NCBI GenBank assembly: GCA_019348095.1
Contig: JAHWKC010000010.1
Span: 1-17,795 of the forward strand
Length of the DNA: 17,795 nucleotides
Source of the DNA: Pseudomonadota bacterium
GTDB lineage: Bacteria > Pseudomonadota > Gammaproteobacteria > Xanthomonadales > Xanthomonadaceae
Reading direction: 5' to 3'
The notes below the pieces were generated by a model that was not told the DNA's origin, did not search any database, and was given only the letters and a program-made list of their open reading frames with translations. Below, in pieces: positions 7,564-15,615 of this stretch. Every line of letters starts with the position of its first letter. Positions within the stretch are counted from its first letter, which is position 1. The translations under genes were made by a program, and so were the position numbers.

Positions 7564-8916
7564 ATGGAAAAGACCTCGATCCACGGCATGTGGTCCTCGC
7601 GCACCGCCTTCATCCTTGCGGCAACCGGATCGGCGGTCGGCCTGGGCAACATCTGGCGCTTCCCGTACATGACCTCCGACAACGGCGGCGGCGCCTTCGT
7701 GTTGATCTACCTGGCCTGCATCGCCGTGGTCGGCCTGCCGATACTCATGTCGGAAATCCTGCTCGGCCGCTACGGCCGCGAAAGCCCGGTCAACACGCTG
7801 ATAGGGGCGGTGCGCGACAGCCGTGCATCCCGCGGCTGGGTCGGCATCGGCTGGATCGGCATCGTCGCCGGCGTTCTGATCCTGAGCTTCTACAGCGTGG
7901 TCGCCGGCTGGACCCTGCACTACAGCTGGCTGTACCTGAAGCAGCTGTTCGGCGGCGCGGGCATCACCGATCCGGCAGCCACCTTCGGAGCGCTGCTCGC
8001 CAGTCCGCTCGAGCTCAGCCTCTGGCATGCGCTGTTCATGGTGCTCACCGTCGGCGTGGTGGCACTGGGCGTGGAGAAGGGACTGGAGCGCGCCGTGCGC
8101 TTCCTGATGCCGGCGCTGTTCATCCTGCTGCTGGTGCTGGTGATCTACGGCGCCACCACCGGCCACCTCGGCCAGGCCGCGACATTCCTGTTCAACCCGG
8201 ACTGGTCGCGGGTCGATGGCAACACGTTCCTGCGCGCGATGGGTCAGGCGTTCTTCTCGCTGAGCCTGGGCATGTGCACGATGATGACCTACGGCGCATA
8301 CCTGCCAAAGGACATTTCGATCCCCAAGGTCGGCGTGACCGTGGCGCTGGCCGATACCGGCGTGGCGTTGCTGGCAGGGCTGGCGATCTTCCCGATCGTG
8401 ATCTCGTTCGGGCTCGACCCGCAAGGCGGCGGCCCCGGGCTGATCTTCACCTCGCTGCCGCTGGCGTTCAACGCGATGCCGCTGGGCATCTTCTATGGCC
8501 TGCTGTTCTTCGCGCTGCTGTCAGTCGCGGCTTGGACCTCGTCGATCTCGCTGCTGGAACCGGCCACCGCCTATCTGGTCGAGCGCGGCCGCATGAGCCG
8601 CAAGCGGGCCGCGAGCTGTGTGGCCGGGTTGTGCTGGCTGCTGGGCCTGGCTTCGGTGCTGTCGCTGAACCACTGGTCGCACATCCAGCTGTTCGGCCGC
8701 GACATCATGAGCTTCATCGAGCTGATCGCCAACGACCTGATGCTGCCGCTGGGCGGCCTGCTGATCGCGCTGTTCACCGGCTGGGCGCTGCGCGAGACCG
8801 TGCTGCGCGACCAACTCACCGGCATGCCGCAAGGGTTGTTCACGACCTGGCGCTGGCTGCTGCGGATCATCGCCCCGGTGCTCGTACTGGCGGTGCTGGT
8901 CAGCGCGGTGCTGTAG
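7564..8916 (+). CDS. Sodium-dependent transporter, NSS/SNF family (LeuT-like)
   Basis: This 450-residue inner-membrane protein belongs to the neurotransmitter:sodium symporter family (TC 2.A.22). TM1 carries [20 protein letters not shown], whose unwound segment binds Na+ and substrate. [11 protein letters not shown] and [16 protein letters not shown] follow. TM6 is represented by [19 protein letters not shown]. About eleven helices are visible, as in bacterial members such as MhsT. The family takes up amino acids with Na+; which one is not readable here. It lies 40 bases after nhaC on the same strand, probably in the same transcript. No strong Shine-Dalgarno is seen. The stop TAG at 8914-8916 is the start of a GTAG-headed palindrome. 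Confidence 0.92.
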   Translation: MEKTSIHGMWSSRTAFILAATGSAVGLGNIWRFPYMTSDNGGGAFVLIYLACIAVVGLPILMSEILLGRYGRESPVNTLIGAVRDSRASRGWVGIGWIGIVAGVLILSFYSVVAGWTLHYSWLYLKQLFGGAGITDPAATFGALLASPLELSLWHALFMVLTVGVVALGVEKGLERAVRFLMPALFILLLVLVIYGATTGHLGQAATFLFNPDWSRVDGNTFLRAMGQAFFSLSLGMCTMMTYGAYLPKDISIPKVGVTVALADTGVALLAGLAIFPIVISFGLDPQGGGPGLIFTSLPLAFNAMPLGIFYGLLFFALLSVAAWTSSISLLEPATAYLVERGRMSRKRAASCVAGLCWLLGLASVLSLNHWSHIQLFGRDIMSFIELIANDLMLPLGGLLIALFTGWALRETVLRDQLTGMPQGLFTTWRWLLRIIAPVLVLAVLVSAVL

Positions 8917-8957
8917 GACCGGTGCAACCGGCCGGTCGAGCGCATTCGACCGGCCGG
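8913..8957. repeat. GTAG-headed palindrome with 12-bp hairpin
   Basis: GTAGGA (8913-8918) is followed by CCGGT-gca-ACCGG (8919-8931), the same head-plus-hairpin layout as the REP elements but with a different stem. It overlaps a perfect 12-bp inverted repeat, 8928-8939 with 8946-8957, around a six-base loop. The two hairpins are mutually exclusive. There is no T-run after it, so it is a possible transcript end or REP-derived barrier between the transporter and mtn genes, not a canonical terminator. Confidence 0.7.
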
Positions 8958-8977
8958 GCTGGCGATCGCCTTTGGGC

Positions 8978-8983
8978 TAAACT
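8978..8983 (+). promoter_or_regulatory. Candidate -10 of mtnB, possibly leaderless
   Basis: TAAACT ends seven bases before ATG 8991, so transcription would begin at or next to the start codon. There is no Shine-Dalgarno in the preceding 20 bases, consistent with a leaderless mRNA. No clear -35 is visible. No SAM or other riboswitch-like sequence was seen. Confidence 0.3.
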
Positions 8984-8990
8984 GCGCGGC

Positions 8991-9626
8991 ATGACCGCCC
9001 TGCCCTACGACCCGCGGCAACTGTCCCACTGCGCCGGCGAAATCATCACCCACGTGCGCGAGCTGGCCGCGCGCGGCTGGACCCCGGCGACCAGCAGCAA
9101 TTTCTCGCAGCGCCTGGACGAGCGGCACGTCGCGATCACCGTCTCCGGCCGCGACAAGGGCCGGCTGACCGAGGCCGACATCATGGTCGTCGACCTCGAC
9201 GGCCAACCGGTCGCCACCGGGCACCGGCCATCGGCCGAGACCCTGCTGCACACCCAGCTGTACTCGCGGTTCGCCGAGGTCGGCTGCGTGCTGCATACCC
9301 ACTCGCAGGCGCAGACGGTGGCTTCGCGGCTGTACTCGGGCGCCGGGCACGTGCACCTGGAAGGCTACGAGCTGCTGAAGGCGTTCACCGGCAACACCAC
9401 CCATGAGACCGCGGTCGAGCTGCCGGTGCTGCCCAACAGCCAGGACATGCACACCCTCGCCGCCCAGGTCGATGCGCTGCTGGACCGGCAGTGCATGTGG
9501 GGGTATCTGATCGACGGCCACGGCCTCTACGCCTGGGGCCGCGACATGCACGAGGCACGCCGCCACCTGGAGGCGTTCGAATTCCTGCTCGGTTGTGAAC
9601 TTGAATTGAGGAGACTGCAGCGATGA
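8991..9626 (+). CDS. mtnB: Methylthioribulose-1-phosphate dehydratase
   Basis: This 211-residue class II aldolase-fold protein has the family's usual length. It dehydrates 5-methylthioribulose-1-phosphate to the diketone 2,3-diketo-5-methylthiopentyl-1-phosphate in methionine salvage. SSNFSQRL at 35-42 and SGRDKGRL form the phosphate-binding region. [14 protein letters not shown] holds Glu83. HTH at 102-104 supplies two zinc ligands and the His of DGHGLYAWG (177) the third. Assignment over other class II aldolases is supported by the adjoining mtnD and mtnC. The stop overlaps the mtnD start (ATGA). No good Shine-Dalgarno precedes ATG 8991. Cytoplasmic. Confidence 0.95.
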   Translation: MTALPYDPRQLSHCAGEIITHVRELAARGWTPATSSNFSQRLDERHVAITVSGRDKGRLTEADIMVVDLDGQPVATGHRPSAETLLHTQLYSRFAEVGCVLHTHSQAQTVASRLYSGAGHVHLEGYELLKAFTGNTTHETAVELPVLPNSQDMHTLAAQVDALLDRQCMWGYLIDGHGLYAWGRDMHEARRHLEAFEFLLGCELELRRLQR

Positions 9627-10171
9627 GCCGGCTACGCGTATTTTCCGATGCCGCCCCCGACACCATGCAGCTCAGCACCCGCGATCACGCCGAAATGGCG
9701 CGCGAGCTGGCCCGCATCGGCGTCGGCTTCGAGCAATGGCAGGCCACCCAGGCGGTCGCGCCGGGCGATGCACCGGAAAAGATCATGGCCGCCTACCGCG
9801 CCGACATCGACCGCCTGGTCGAGCAGCGCGGCTTCAAGAGCGTCGACGTGGTCAGCATCGCGCCAGACCACCCGCAGCGCGAGGACATGCGCGCCAAGTT
9901 CCTTGACGAGCATTTCCACAAGGAAGACGAGGTGCGCTTCTTCGTGGCCGGCTCGGGGCTGTTCACCCTGCACGTGGGCGACAAGGTCTACGATATCCTG
10001 TGCGAGGCCGGCGACCTGGTCTCCGTGCCCGATGGCACCACGCACTGGTTCGACATGGGCCCGGAGCCGAGCTTCGTCGCGATCCGCTTCTTCACCGAGC
10101 CCGACGGCTGGGTCGGCCACTTCACCGGCACCGATATCGCGCAGCGGTTCCCGCGTTACGAAAACTCCTGA
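9623..10171 (+). CDS. mtnD: Acireductone dioxygenase
   Basis: This 182-residue cupin protein oxidises the acireductone made by MtnC with O2. With Fe2+ it gives 2-keto-4-methylthiobutyrate and formate, and with Ni2+ it gives methylthiopropionate, formate and CO (known for the family). The metal ligands are visible as His97, His99 and Glu103 in [12 protein letters not shown] and His141 in TTHWFDMG, matching the Klebsiella enzyme's spacing. SRLRVFSD at the N-terminus is typical. AGGAG lies about 11 bases before the start, inside the end of mtnB, and the ATG overlaps the mtnB stop, so the two are coupled. Cytoplasmic. Confidence 0.95.
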   Translation: MSRLRVFSDAAPDTMQLSTRDHAEMARELARIGVGFEQWQATQAVAPGDAPEKIMAAYRADIDRLVEQRGFKSVDVVSIAPDHPQREDMRAKFLDEHFHKEDEVRFFVAGSGLFTLHVGDKVYDILCEAGDLVSVPDGTTHWFDMGPEPSFVAIRFFTEPDGWVGHFTGTDIAQRFPRYENS

Positions 10172-10189
10172 AACCGCAAAAGCGCCCCG

Positions 10190-10257
10190 GTAGGAGCGAC
10201 GTAAGTCGCGATGCTCCTGCGACGCTGGGCGTCGATCGCGACTCACGTCGCTCCTAC
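10190..10257. repeat. REP pair, type B, inverted, inside the mtn operon
   Basis: GTAGGAGCGACGTAAGTC... lies at 10190-10212 (plus). Its partner at 10235-10257 (minus) reads the same except ACGTGAGT for ACGTAAGT. Each can form GCGAC/GTCGC hairpins with GTAA or GTGA loops, and the two can pair with each other. The pair fills almost the whole 97-base gap between mtnD and mtnC and ends only 11 bases before the mtnC start. Confidence 0.9.
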
Positions 10258-10268
10258 ATGAGCCCGAC

Positions 10269-10970
10269 ATGCCAATGACGCGCGCCATCCTCACCGACAT
10301 CGAAGGCACCACCAGCAGCATCACCTTCGTCAAGGACGTGCTGTTTCCGTATGCGCGGCGCGCGCTGCCGGGGTACATCGAGGCACACGGGCGCGAGCCG
10401 GCGGTGCGCAAGTGGCTGGACGCGGTGGCGACCGAGTGCGGCGGCATGTGCGATGACGCGATGATCATCGAGGTGCTGCAGGGCTGGATCGACCAGGACC
10501 GCAAGCACACCGCACTCAAGGCGCTGCAGGGCATGGTGTGGGCCGAGGGCTACCGCAACGCCGACTTCACCGCGCACCTGTACCCCGACGCCGCCGCCGC
10601 GCTGCGCGCGTGGCATGGTGCGGGCCTGCCGCTGTACGTCTACTCCTCCGGCAGCGTGCCGGCACAGCGCCTGTTCTTCGGCCACAGCGACGACGGTGAC
10701 CTGAGCTCGCTGTTTTCCGGCTGGTTCGACACCGAGATCGGCGGCAAGCGCGAGCCCGCCAGCTACCGGCGCATCGCCGAGGCGATCGCTCGTGCGCCCG
10801 GGGACGTGCTGTTCCTCTCGGACGTGGTCGCGGAACTGGACGCCGCGCGCGAGGCCGGCCTGGAAACCGTGCTGGTCGATCGCCGCGAGGACTATCCGCA
10901 ACCCCGCTTGGCCGATGCGGGCGGGCATCCACGGGTGGAGTCCTTCGCCGAACTCGACATCGGCACCTGA
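10269..10970 (+). CDS. mtnC: 2,3-diketo-5-methylthio-1-phosphopentane enolase-phosphatase (E1)
   Basis: This 233-residue HAD-superfamily protein is bifunctional. It enolises the diketone phosphate and then removes the phosphate to give the acireductone used by MtnD. Motif I is [10 protein letters not shown] with Asp10 and Glu12. Motif II is YSSGSVPAQ, the conserved Lys is in GGKREPASY, and motif IV is [13 protein letters not shown]. Length and motifs match MtnC. The start is ATG 10269 (MPMTRA) or ATG 10275 (MTRA). Neither has a Shine-Dalgarno because the REP ends at 10257. The gene follows mtnD after the REP pair and its TGA overlaps the following ATG by one base. Cytoplasmic. Confidence 0.95.
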   Translation: MPMTRAILTDIEGTTSSITFVKDVLFPYARRALPGYIEAHGREPAVRKWLDAVATECGGMCDDAMIIEVLQGWIDQDRKHTALKALQGMVWAEGYRNADFTAHLYPDAAAALRAWHGAGLPLYVYSSGSVPAQRLFFGHSDDGDLSSLFSGWFDTEIGGKREPASYRRIAEAIARAPGDVLFLSDVVAELDAAREAGLETVLVDRREDYPQPRLADAGGHPRVESFAELDIGT

Positions 10971-11437
10971 TGACCGGAGCGACCGCGTTCCGGGCAGCCA
11001 AGCGCAGCGATCTGGCCGAGATCGTGCGGATGCTCGCCGACGATCCGCTCGGCGCCCGGCGCGAGCGCTACGAGCTGCCACTGCCGCCTGCCTACCAGGC
11101 CGCGTTCGATGCCATCGCCGGGGACTCCAACAACGAGCTGATCGTCGCCGAGTCCGGCGGCCGCGTTGTCGGCGTGATGCAGATCACCTTCATCCCCTAT
11201 CTCACCTACCAGGGCGGCTGGCGCGCACTGGTCGAAGGCGTGCGCATCGATGCCAGCGCGCGTTCGCTCGGCCTGGGCCGGCGCATGCTGGAGTGGGCGA
11301 TCCGGCGCGCGCGCGAACGCGGCTGCCATGTCGTGCAACTCACCACCGACAAGGCCCGACCTGACGCCCTGCGGTTCTATGAAAGCCTCGGCTTTGCCGC
11401 TACGCACGAAGGCATGAAACTGCATCTGGCGGATTGA
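10970..11437 (+). CDS. GNAT family N-acetyltransferase
   Basis: This 155-residue single-domain protein has the GNAT fold. The acetyl-CoA-binding motif A is ARSLGLGRRML (R-x-x-G-x-G), with VEGVRIDASARS before it. The C-terminal part has ALRFYESLGFAATHEGMKL, the usual last strands. The acceptor cannot be told; small-molecule amines and protein N-termini are both possible. It begins in the TGATG that ends mtnC, so it is almost certainly translated with the methionine salvage genes. A role in that pathway is not established. A T-run after possible hairpin arms follows the stop. Confidence 0.9.
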   Translation: MTGATAFRAAKRSDLAEIVRMLADDPLGARRERYELPLPPAYQAAFDAIAGDSNNELIVAESGGRVVGVMQITFIPYLTYQGGWRALVEGVRIDASARSLGLGRRMLEWAIRRARERGCHVVQLTTDKARPDALRFYESLGFAATHEGMKLHLAD

Positions 11438-11440
11438 ACC

Positions 11441-11496
11441 GCGGCCCTCGACCCAGTCAGTTCGAGCTTCGATAGTCACGGCCGCCGATTTTTTTT
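11441..11496 (+). terminator. Possible Rho-independent terminator of the mtn-GNAT operon
   Basis: GCGGCC (11441-11446) can pair with GGCCGC (11480-11485), with an inner CTCGA/TCGAG pairing at 11447-11451 and 11462-11466. After a three-base gap comes a run of eight T (11489-11496). The stem is long and interrupted, so this is only a reasonable candidate, but the T-run is exceptional in this GC-rich sequence. Confidence 0.45.
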
Positions 11497-11500
11497 GCTC

Positions 11501-11534
11501 GTCATTCCCGCGAACGCGGGAACCAGCGACTTTG
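11501..11534. repeat. Short palindromic repeat (TTCCCGCG-AA-CGCGGGAA family)
   Basis: A perfect 8-bp inverted repeat, 11505-11512 with 11515-11522, sits in the context GTCATTCCCGCGAACGCGGG followed by AACCAGCGACTTTG. This resembles a short dispersed repeat seen in many proteobacteria, distinct from the GTAG REPs. It lies between the convergent GNAT and phosphoesterase genes and could help end either transcript. Confidence 0.6.
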
Positions 11535-11574
11535 CTGCCATCGATCACGTGCCAGGTCCCCGCCCCGGCACCGA

Positions 11575-13245
11575 TCAATCCGCCCCGCCCTGCGCCGCCT
11601 CGTCGAGCCGATAGACAGTGCGCGCACGTTGCTCGCCCTGCCAGCGGTCGAACGCGCGCACTTCGACATCGTGCTGGCCCGGTGCCAGATCCGTCGGCAG
11701 CGCGCCACGCCACAGGTGCTGTGACGGCCGGGCTTCCGGCGAGCGGTCGTAACCACGCAGATGATCGGCGAGATCGTCGCGCATGTTCTCGATCAGCAGC
11801 CGCGGGTCGGGCTGTTGGACGCGCTGCATCGGCCGCCACTGGCCACCATCGATCCGGTATTCGACGCGGCTGTCGGGCTCGCCCATGAACACGTTCGCGT
11901 AGATGCCCCATGCCGGATACGCGCCGCGGCGCAGCACCCGCGGCGCGTGCAGGGCCATCGCTGCGGTGGACGCGGGATCATCCGCCGGCAGGCGCGCCGG
12001 ATGCCAGCTCAACGCGTATTCACCGCTGGGCTCCACCCGCAACCGTGCATAGCCATTGGGCGTGCCGTCGCTCATGGTCGCATCGGGAATACCGGCCTCG
12101 TCCTTGGCCCCCGACCAGAACGCGCCGCAGGCCGCACCGACGTTGTACTCGTGCAGCGGCACTGTCCCGTGCCAGCCACTTTCGGCGCCGTGACGGACGT
12201 GCTGCTGGACGTGGCTGTGCCCGCTGAGCACCAGCACGCGCGGGAACCCGCGCAGCAGTGCGAACAGGCGCTCGCGATCGCCGCCACGGAAAGTGGCGCG
12301 GCCGGGTGCGGTGTCGAACAGCGGAATATGCAGCGCAAGCACCAGCAGCCGGTCTTTCGGTACCGTCGGCAGGTAACGCTGGAGGAAGCCGAACTGGTCC
12401 TCGCGCAGCCCGCCGATGTAGCCCGGAGTCTGGCCCGGCCGGTAGATCACGTCGTCGAGCACGATGAAATTCGCCTCGGCCTCTTCCCACGCGAACGTGT
12501 CCGGGCCGTAGTGATGGCGGAAGGTCAGCAGCGATTCGGCGTCGTTGGCGGCATCGAAATCGAGGTCATGGTTGCCCGGTGCATGCAGCCACGGCACCCC
12601 GAGGCGCGCGGTCGCGGCATTGATCGCCGGATAGAGCGCGAGATCGTCGTTGACGATATCGCCCAGGCTGATCCCCAGATCGGCGGCGCCACCCTTGAAG
12701 TAGAACCTGCCGAAGCTGTGCGCCAGCTCGATTGCGCCCCGCTCCATCGCCGGGCGCACGATGTCGCGGGCGTAATAGTCGATATCGGCTGCGGACTTGA
12801 CCTGCGGGTCGCCGAACACCAACACCTCCAGACCCGCGCGCCGGTCTGGCGAGGGCTGCGCCGGCACCAGCGCGTAATCCCGGCAAGCGGGACGCCCGAC
12901 AGGGATGCCGCCATGGGCCGGACCTGGCTCGACGCGCACGTGGCGCCAGTATTGCGGCAGGCCGTTGGCGCGCGCGGGCACGGTGTAGCCGGCCGGCTTG
13001 ATTACGAAGCTGGTGCGCCCGTCGATCACCGGCAGGTGATAGGCACCGCGGGCGTCGGTGGTGACCAGTTCGACGCCGTCGGACACCTTGATGCCGGGCA
13101 ATCCCGGCTCGCCGGCATCACGGCGGCCGTTGCCGTCGCGGTCCTCGAAGACCGTGCCGCTGTTGCAGGGCGGCGGCAGTGCCTCGGCCGGCGCCGCAAG
13201 GCACGACAGGCATAGCGTGGCGATCAAAAGACGCGGTAGCGGCAT
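11575..13245 (-). CDS. Exported calcineurin-like metallophosphoesterase
   Basis: This is a 556-residue protein with a signal peptide (MPLPRLLIATLCLSCLAAPA, cleavage likely near AEA-L), so periplasmic or secreted. Start ATG 13245 was chosen because it opens the signal peptide; the upstream extension to 13299 would mask it. Residues about 28-80 form a small SdrD/Cna-like beta domain with EDRDGNGRRDAGEPG, a calcium-loop-like motif. The catalytic domain (about 138-400) has DPQ (146-148, Gln where DxH is common), GDIVND (Asp196), GNHD (225-226), His306 in ALHIPLF and GHSHV (343-345). These are the two-metal ligands. A C-terminal beta-rich domain follows. Substrate unknown. It lies downstream of the his operon on the same strand but is separated by three REPs. 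Confidence 0.88.
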   Translation of the reverse strand: MPLPRLLIATLCLSCLAAPAEALPPPCNSGTVFEDRDGNGRRDAGEPGLPGIKVSDGVELVTTDARGAYHLPVIDGRTSFVIKPAGYTVPARANGLPQYWRHVRVEPGPAHGGIPVGRPACRDYALVPAQPSPDRRAGLEVLVFGDPQVKSAADIDYYARDIVRPAMERGAIELAHSFGRFYFKGGAADLGISLGDIVNDDLALYPAINAATARLGVPWLHAPGNHDLDFDAANDAESLLTFRHHYGPDTFAWEEAEANFIVLDDVIYRPGQTPGYIGGLREDQFGFLQRYLPTVPKDRLLVLALHIPLFDTAPGRATFRGGDRERLFALLRGFPRVLVLSGHSHVQQHVRHGAESGWHGTVPLHEYNVGAACGAFWSGAKDEAGIPDATMSDGTPNGYARLRVEPSGEYALSWHPARLPADDPASTAAMALHAPRVLRRGAYPAWGIYANVFMGEPDSRVEYRIDGGQWRPMQRVQQPDPRLLIENMRDDLADHLRGYDRSPEARPSQHLWRGALPTDLAPGQHDVEVRAFDRWQGEQRARTVYRLDEAAQGGAD

Positions 13246-13307
13246 GGCGGCGGACGAGCATGGCGGCGTTGGTCGAAGCCTAGCAGCCGCCGCAACCACC
13301 GCCCTCC

Positions 13308-13437
13308 GTAGGAGCGGCTTCAGCCGCCGAGCTCTACCCTCCGATCGCGACAGCCCCGCACTCCATGTGTAGGAGCGACGTAAGTCGCGACCGACGTCGC
13401 ACGCGCGGTGCAGGGTCGCGACTCACGTCGCTCCTAC
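13308..13437. repeat. Cluster of three REP elements (A forward, B forward, B inverted)
   Basis: A type A copy lies at 13308-13329 (plus), a type B copy at 13369-13391 (plus), and an inverted type B copy at 13415-13437 (minus). The forward B reads ACGTAAGT and the inverted B ACGTGAGT, as at 10190-10257. They occupy the 204-base gap between the end of hisIE and the phosphoesterase start. They could stabilise the his mRNA 3' end or separate the two transcripts. No phosphoesterase promoter was convincing in this gap. Confidence 0.9.
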
Positions 13438-13449
13438 ACAAGCACGCGT

Positions 13450-14106
13450 TCAACCGGTCGGGGCTTCATGGCGGGCGCGGAGCACCGCGACCGCGTCCTC
13501 CAGCGACAGCCCGCGCGCGCGCAGCAGGACCTGCAGGTGGAACAGCAGGTCGGCCGCTTCACCCGCCAACGCCGCGTCGTCCTGCGCCACCGCCGCCAGC
13601 GCCACCTCCACGCCCTCCTCGCCGACCTTCTGCGCGATGCCGCGCACGCCATCGTCGAACAGCCCGGTGGTATAGCTGCCGGCGGGGCGATCGCGTTCGC
13701 GCCCGGCGATCAACGCGTCCAGCTCGGCGAGGAAGCTGCCGGGTGCATCGACAAAGCAGCTCGCGCGTCCCAGATGGCAGGTCGGGCCGTGCGGCCGCGC
13801 CTGGACCAGCAGGGTGTCGCGGTCGCAGTCGGTCCGCAGCGAAACCAGCTGGAGCACATGGCCGGAGGATTCGCCCTTCATCCACAGCCGCCGCCTGCTG
13901 CGACTGAAAAACGTCACGCGGCCGCTGTCGAGCGTCGCCTGCAGCGCCGCGCGGTCCATGTAGCCGAGCATCAGCACCCGCAGTGTCGATGCGTCCTGCA
14001 CGATCGCCGGCAGCCGGCCGGCCTGTATTTCCCACGCCAAGGACTCGATCGAGAAGTCGGCATAGGGAACTGCGGGCTGTTGCGAAAGGCTCGCATCACT
14101 GGACAT
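13450..14106 (-). CDS. hisIE: Bifunctional phosphoribosyl-AMP cyclohydrolase / phosphoribosyl-ATP pyrophosphatase
   Basis: This 218-residue fusion does steps 2 and 3 of histidine synthesis. The HisI domain (about 1-125) has [18 protein letters not shown] and the metal-site residues of DCDRDTLL and GPTCH. The HisE domain (about 126-218) has [20 protein letters not shown] and the helical [12 protein letters not shown]. Start ATG 14106 lies 11 bases inside hisF, the short overlap expected for the operon; the longer ORF to 14367 is hisF shadow. It is the last gene of the his operon, followed by REP elements. Cytoplasmic. Confidence 0.95.
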   Translation of the reverse strand: MSSDASLSQQPAVPYADFSIESLAWEIQAGRLPAIVQDASTLRVLMLGYMDRAALQATLDSGRVTFFSRSRRRLWMKGESSGHVLQLVSLRTDCDRDTLLVQARPHGPTCHLGRASCFVDAPGSFLAELDALIAGRERDRPAGSYTTGLFDDGVRGIAQKVGEEGVEVALAAVAQDDAALAGEAADLLFHLQVLLRARGLSLEDAVAVLRARHEAPTG

Positions 14107-14872
14107 CGCGCACCTCGACACCCTGGGCGCGCAACTCGCGCTTGAGCTCCGGGATCTGCACCGTGCCGGCATGGAACACGCTGGCGGCCAGCGCGGCGTC
14201 GACGTCGGCCTCGCCGAACACGTCGGCGAAGTGCTGCGCGCTGCCGGCCCCGCCGGAGGCGACCAGCGGCACCGCACAGACGGCGCGCACCGCACGCAGC
14301 TGTTCCAGATCGAAGCCGTCGCGCACGCCATCGCTGCCCATGCAATTGAGCACGATCTCGCCGGCACCGCGCTGCTGGGCCTCGACCACCCAGTCCAGCG
14401 TGCGCCTGGCCAGCGCCTGGGTGCGCGCCGGATCGCCGGTGTACTGGCGCACGCGCCATTGGCCGTCAGCGTCGCGCAGGCTGTCGATGCCGACCACCAC
14501 GCATTGCACGCCGAACGCCAGCGCCAGTTCGTCGATCAGCGGCGGCCGCTCCAGCGCCGGCGTGTTGACCGAGATCTTGTCGGCACCGGCCTGCAGCACC
14601 TCGCGCGCGTCCGAGACGCTGCGGATGCCGCCGGCGACGCAGAACGGGATGTCGATCACCCGCGCCACCCGCTCGACCCAGTCGCGCCCGACACGTCGTC
14701 CCTCCGGGCTGGCGGTGATGTCGTAGAACACCAGCTCGTCGGCGCCGGCATCGCGGTAGCGCAGCGCGAGCTCGACGATGTCGCCCATGTCGACGTGGTC
14801 GCGGAAGCGCACGCCCTTGACCACGCGGCCGGCGCGCACGTCCAGGCACGGAATGATCCGTCGGCTCAGCAT
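14096..14872 (-). CDS. hisF: Imidazole glycerol phosphate synthase, cyclase subunit
   Basis: This 258-residue TIM-barrel protein starts [20 protein letters not shown]. It uses ammonia from HisH to turn PRFAR into imidazole glycerol phosphate and AICAR. The two catalytic aspartates are visible as Asp11 (CLDV) and Asp130 (VVVGIDSL). Phosphate-binding loops are GGIRS near residue 82 and SGGAGS near the C-terminus. It overlaps hisA by seven bases upstream and hisIE downstream. Length is normal. Cytoplasmic heterodimer with HisH. Confidence 0.96.
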   Translation of the reverse strand: MLSRRIIPCLDVRAGRVVKGVRFRDHVDMGDIVELALRYRDAGADELVFYDITASPEGRRVGRDWVERVARVIDIPFCVAGGIRSVSDAREVLQAGADKISVNTPALERPPLIDELALAFGVQCVVVGIDSLRDADGQWRVRQYTGDPARTQALARRTLDWVVEAQQRGAGEIVLNCMGSDGVRDGFDLEQLRAVRAVCAVPLVASGGAGSAQHFADVFGEADVDAALAASVFHAGTVQIPELKRELRAQGVEVRDVQ

Positions 14873-15615
14873 GAGACCTCGCTTGCAAGCGCATCGGCCA
14901 GCGCGAAGCGGCCATCGAGCAGGCCCTTGCCGAGCACCGCTCCGGCACAGCCGCAGGCATGCGCCGCGACGATGTCGGCGATGTCGCGCACGCCGCCGGA
15001 TGCCTGCAGCGCCACCTGCGGCGCCAGTGCAAGGATGTACCGGTACAGGTCGAGGTTCGGGCCCGACAGCATGCCGTCGCGCTCGATGTCGGTGCACAGC
15101 AGGTGCTGCAATCCTGCTTCGACGTAAGCCGCCAGCACGTCTTCCAGCACGGTCCCGCTGTCCTGGGTCCATCCGGCGACCGGCAGCCGCCACGAGCCGT
15201 CCCGCGCCATCCGGGCGTCGAGCGCGATGGTGATGCGCCCGGCGCCGAATTTCGCGATCCAGCCGGTGACCCGTTCGGGCTCGCGCACGGCCAGCGAGCC
15301 GATCACCACGCGTGCGGCGCCCGCGTCGAGGATCGCCTCGATGTCGCTTTCGCTGCGCACGCCACCCCCGGTCTGCACGCTCAGGCCGGTGGTGCCGACG
15401 ATCTCGCGCAGCAAAGGCGCCAGGGTGTACCCACCCGCGCGTGCCGCATCCAGGTCGACCAGGTGCAGCCATGCGGCACCTGTCTTCGAATAGGCGGTCG
15501 CGACTGCAAGCGGCTTGTCGGGGTAGCGCGTTTCCTGCGCATAGTCGCCCTGGCGCAGCCGCACCACGCGGCCGTCGCGAACGTCGATGGCCGGATACAC
15601 GGTGAACGCCTTCAT
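14866..15615 (-). CDS. hisA: ProFAR isomerase
   Basis: This 249-residue TIM-barrel protein isomerises ProFAR to PRFAR (step 4). It has the internal half-barrel symmetry of the family. Catalytic Asp11 is in [14 protein letters not shown] and the second Asp (176) in [20 protein letters not shown] and QASGGVRD are the two phosphate-binding loops. Start ATG 15615 lies in the ATGA shared with the hisH stop. The open frame continues to 15933 only as hisH shadow. Cytoplasmic. Confidence 0.96.
   Translation of the reverse strand: MKAFTVYPAIDVRDGRVVRLRQGDYAQETRYPDKPLAVATAYSKTGAAWLHLVDLDAARAGGYTLAPLLREIVGTTGLSVQTGGGVRSESDIEAILDAGAARVVIGSLAVREPERVTGWIAKFGAGRITIALDARMARDGSWRLPVAGWTQDSGTVLEDVLAAYVEAGLQHLLCTDIERDGMLSGPNLDLYRYILALAPQVALQASGGVRDIADIVAAHACGCAGAVLGKGLLDGRFALADALASEVSC

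Noticed and set aside
7504..9566. Long minus-strand ORFs opposite NSS and mtnB (306 and 331 residues)
   Set aside because: Same shadow effect from strong third-position GC; no motifs, and they cross gene boundaries.
11761..13215. 484-residue plus-strand ORF opposite the phosphoesterase
   Set aside because: The minus strand has a signal peptide and full metallophosphoesterase motifs; the plus-strand text has none.
2895..13437. CRISPR array made of the 22-23-base repeats
   Set aside because: Copies are scattered in different intergenic gaps, in both orientations and without regular spacers. They are REP palindromes.
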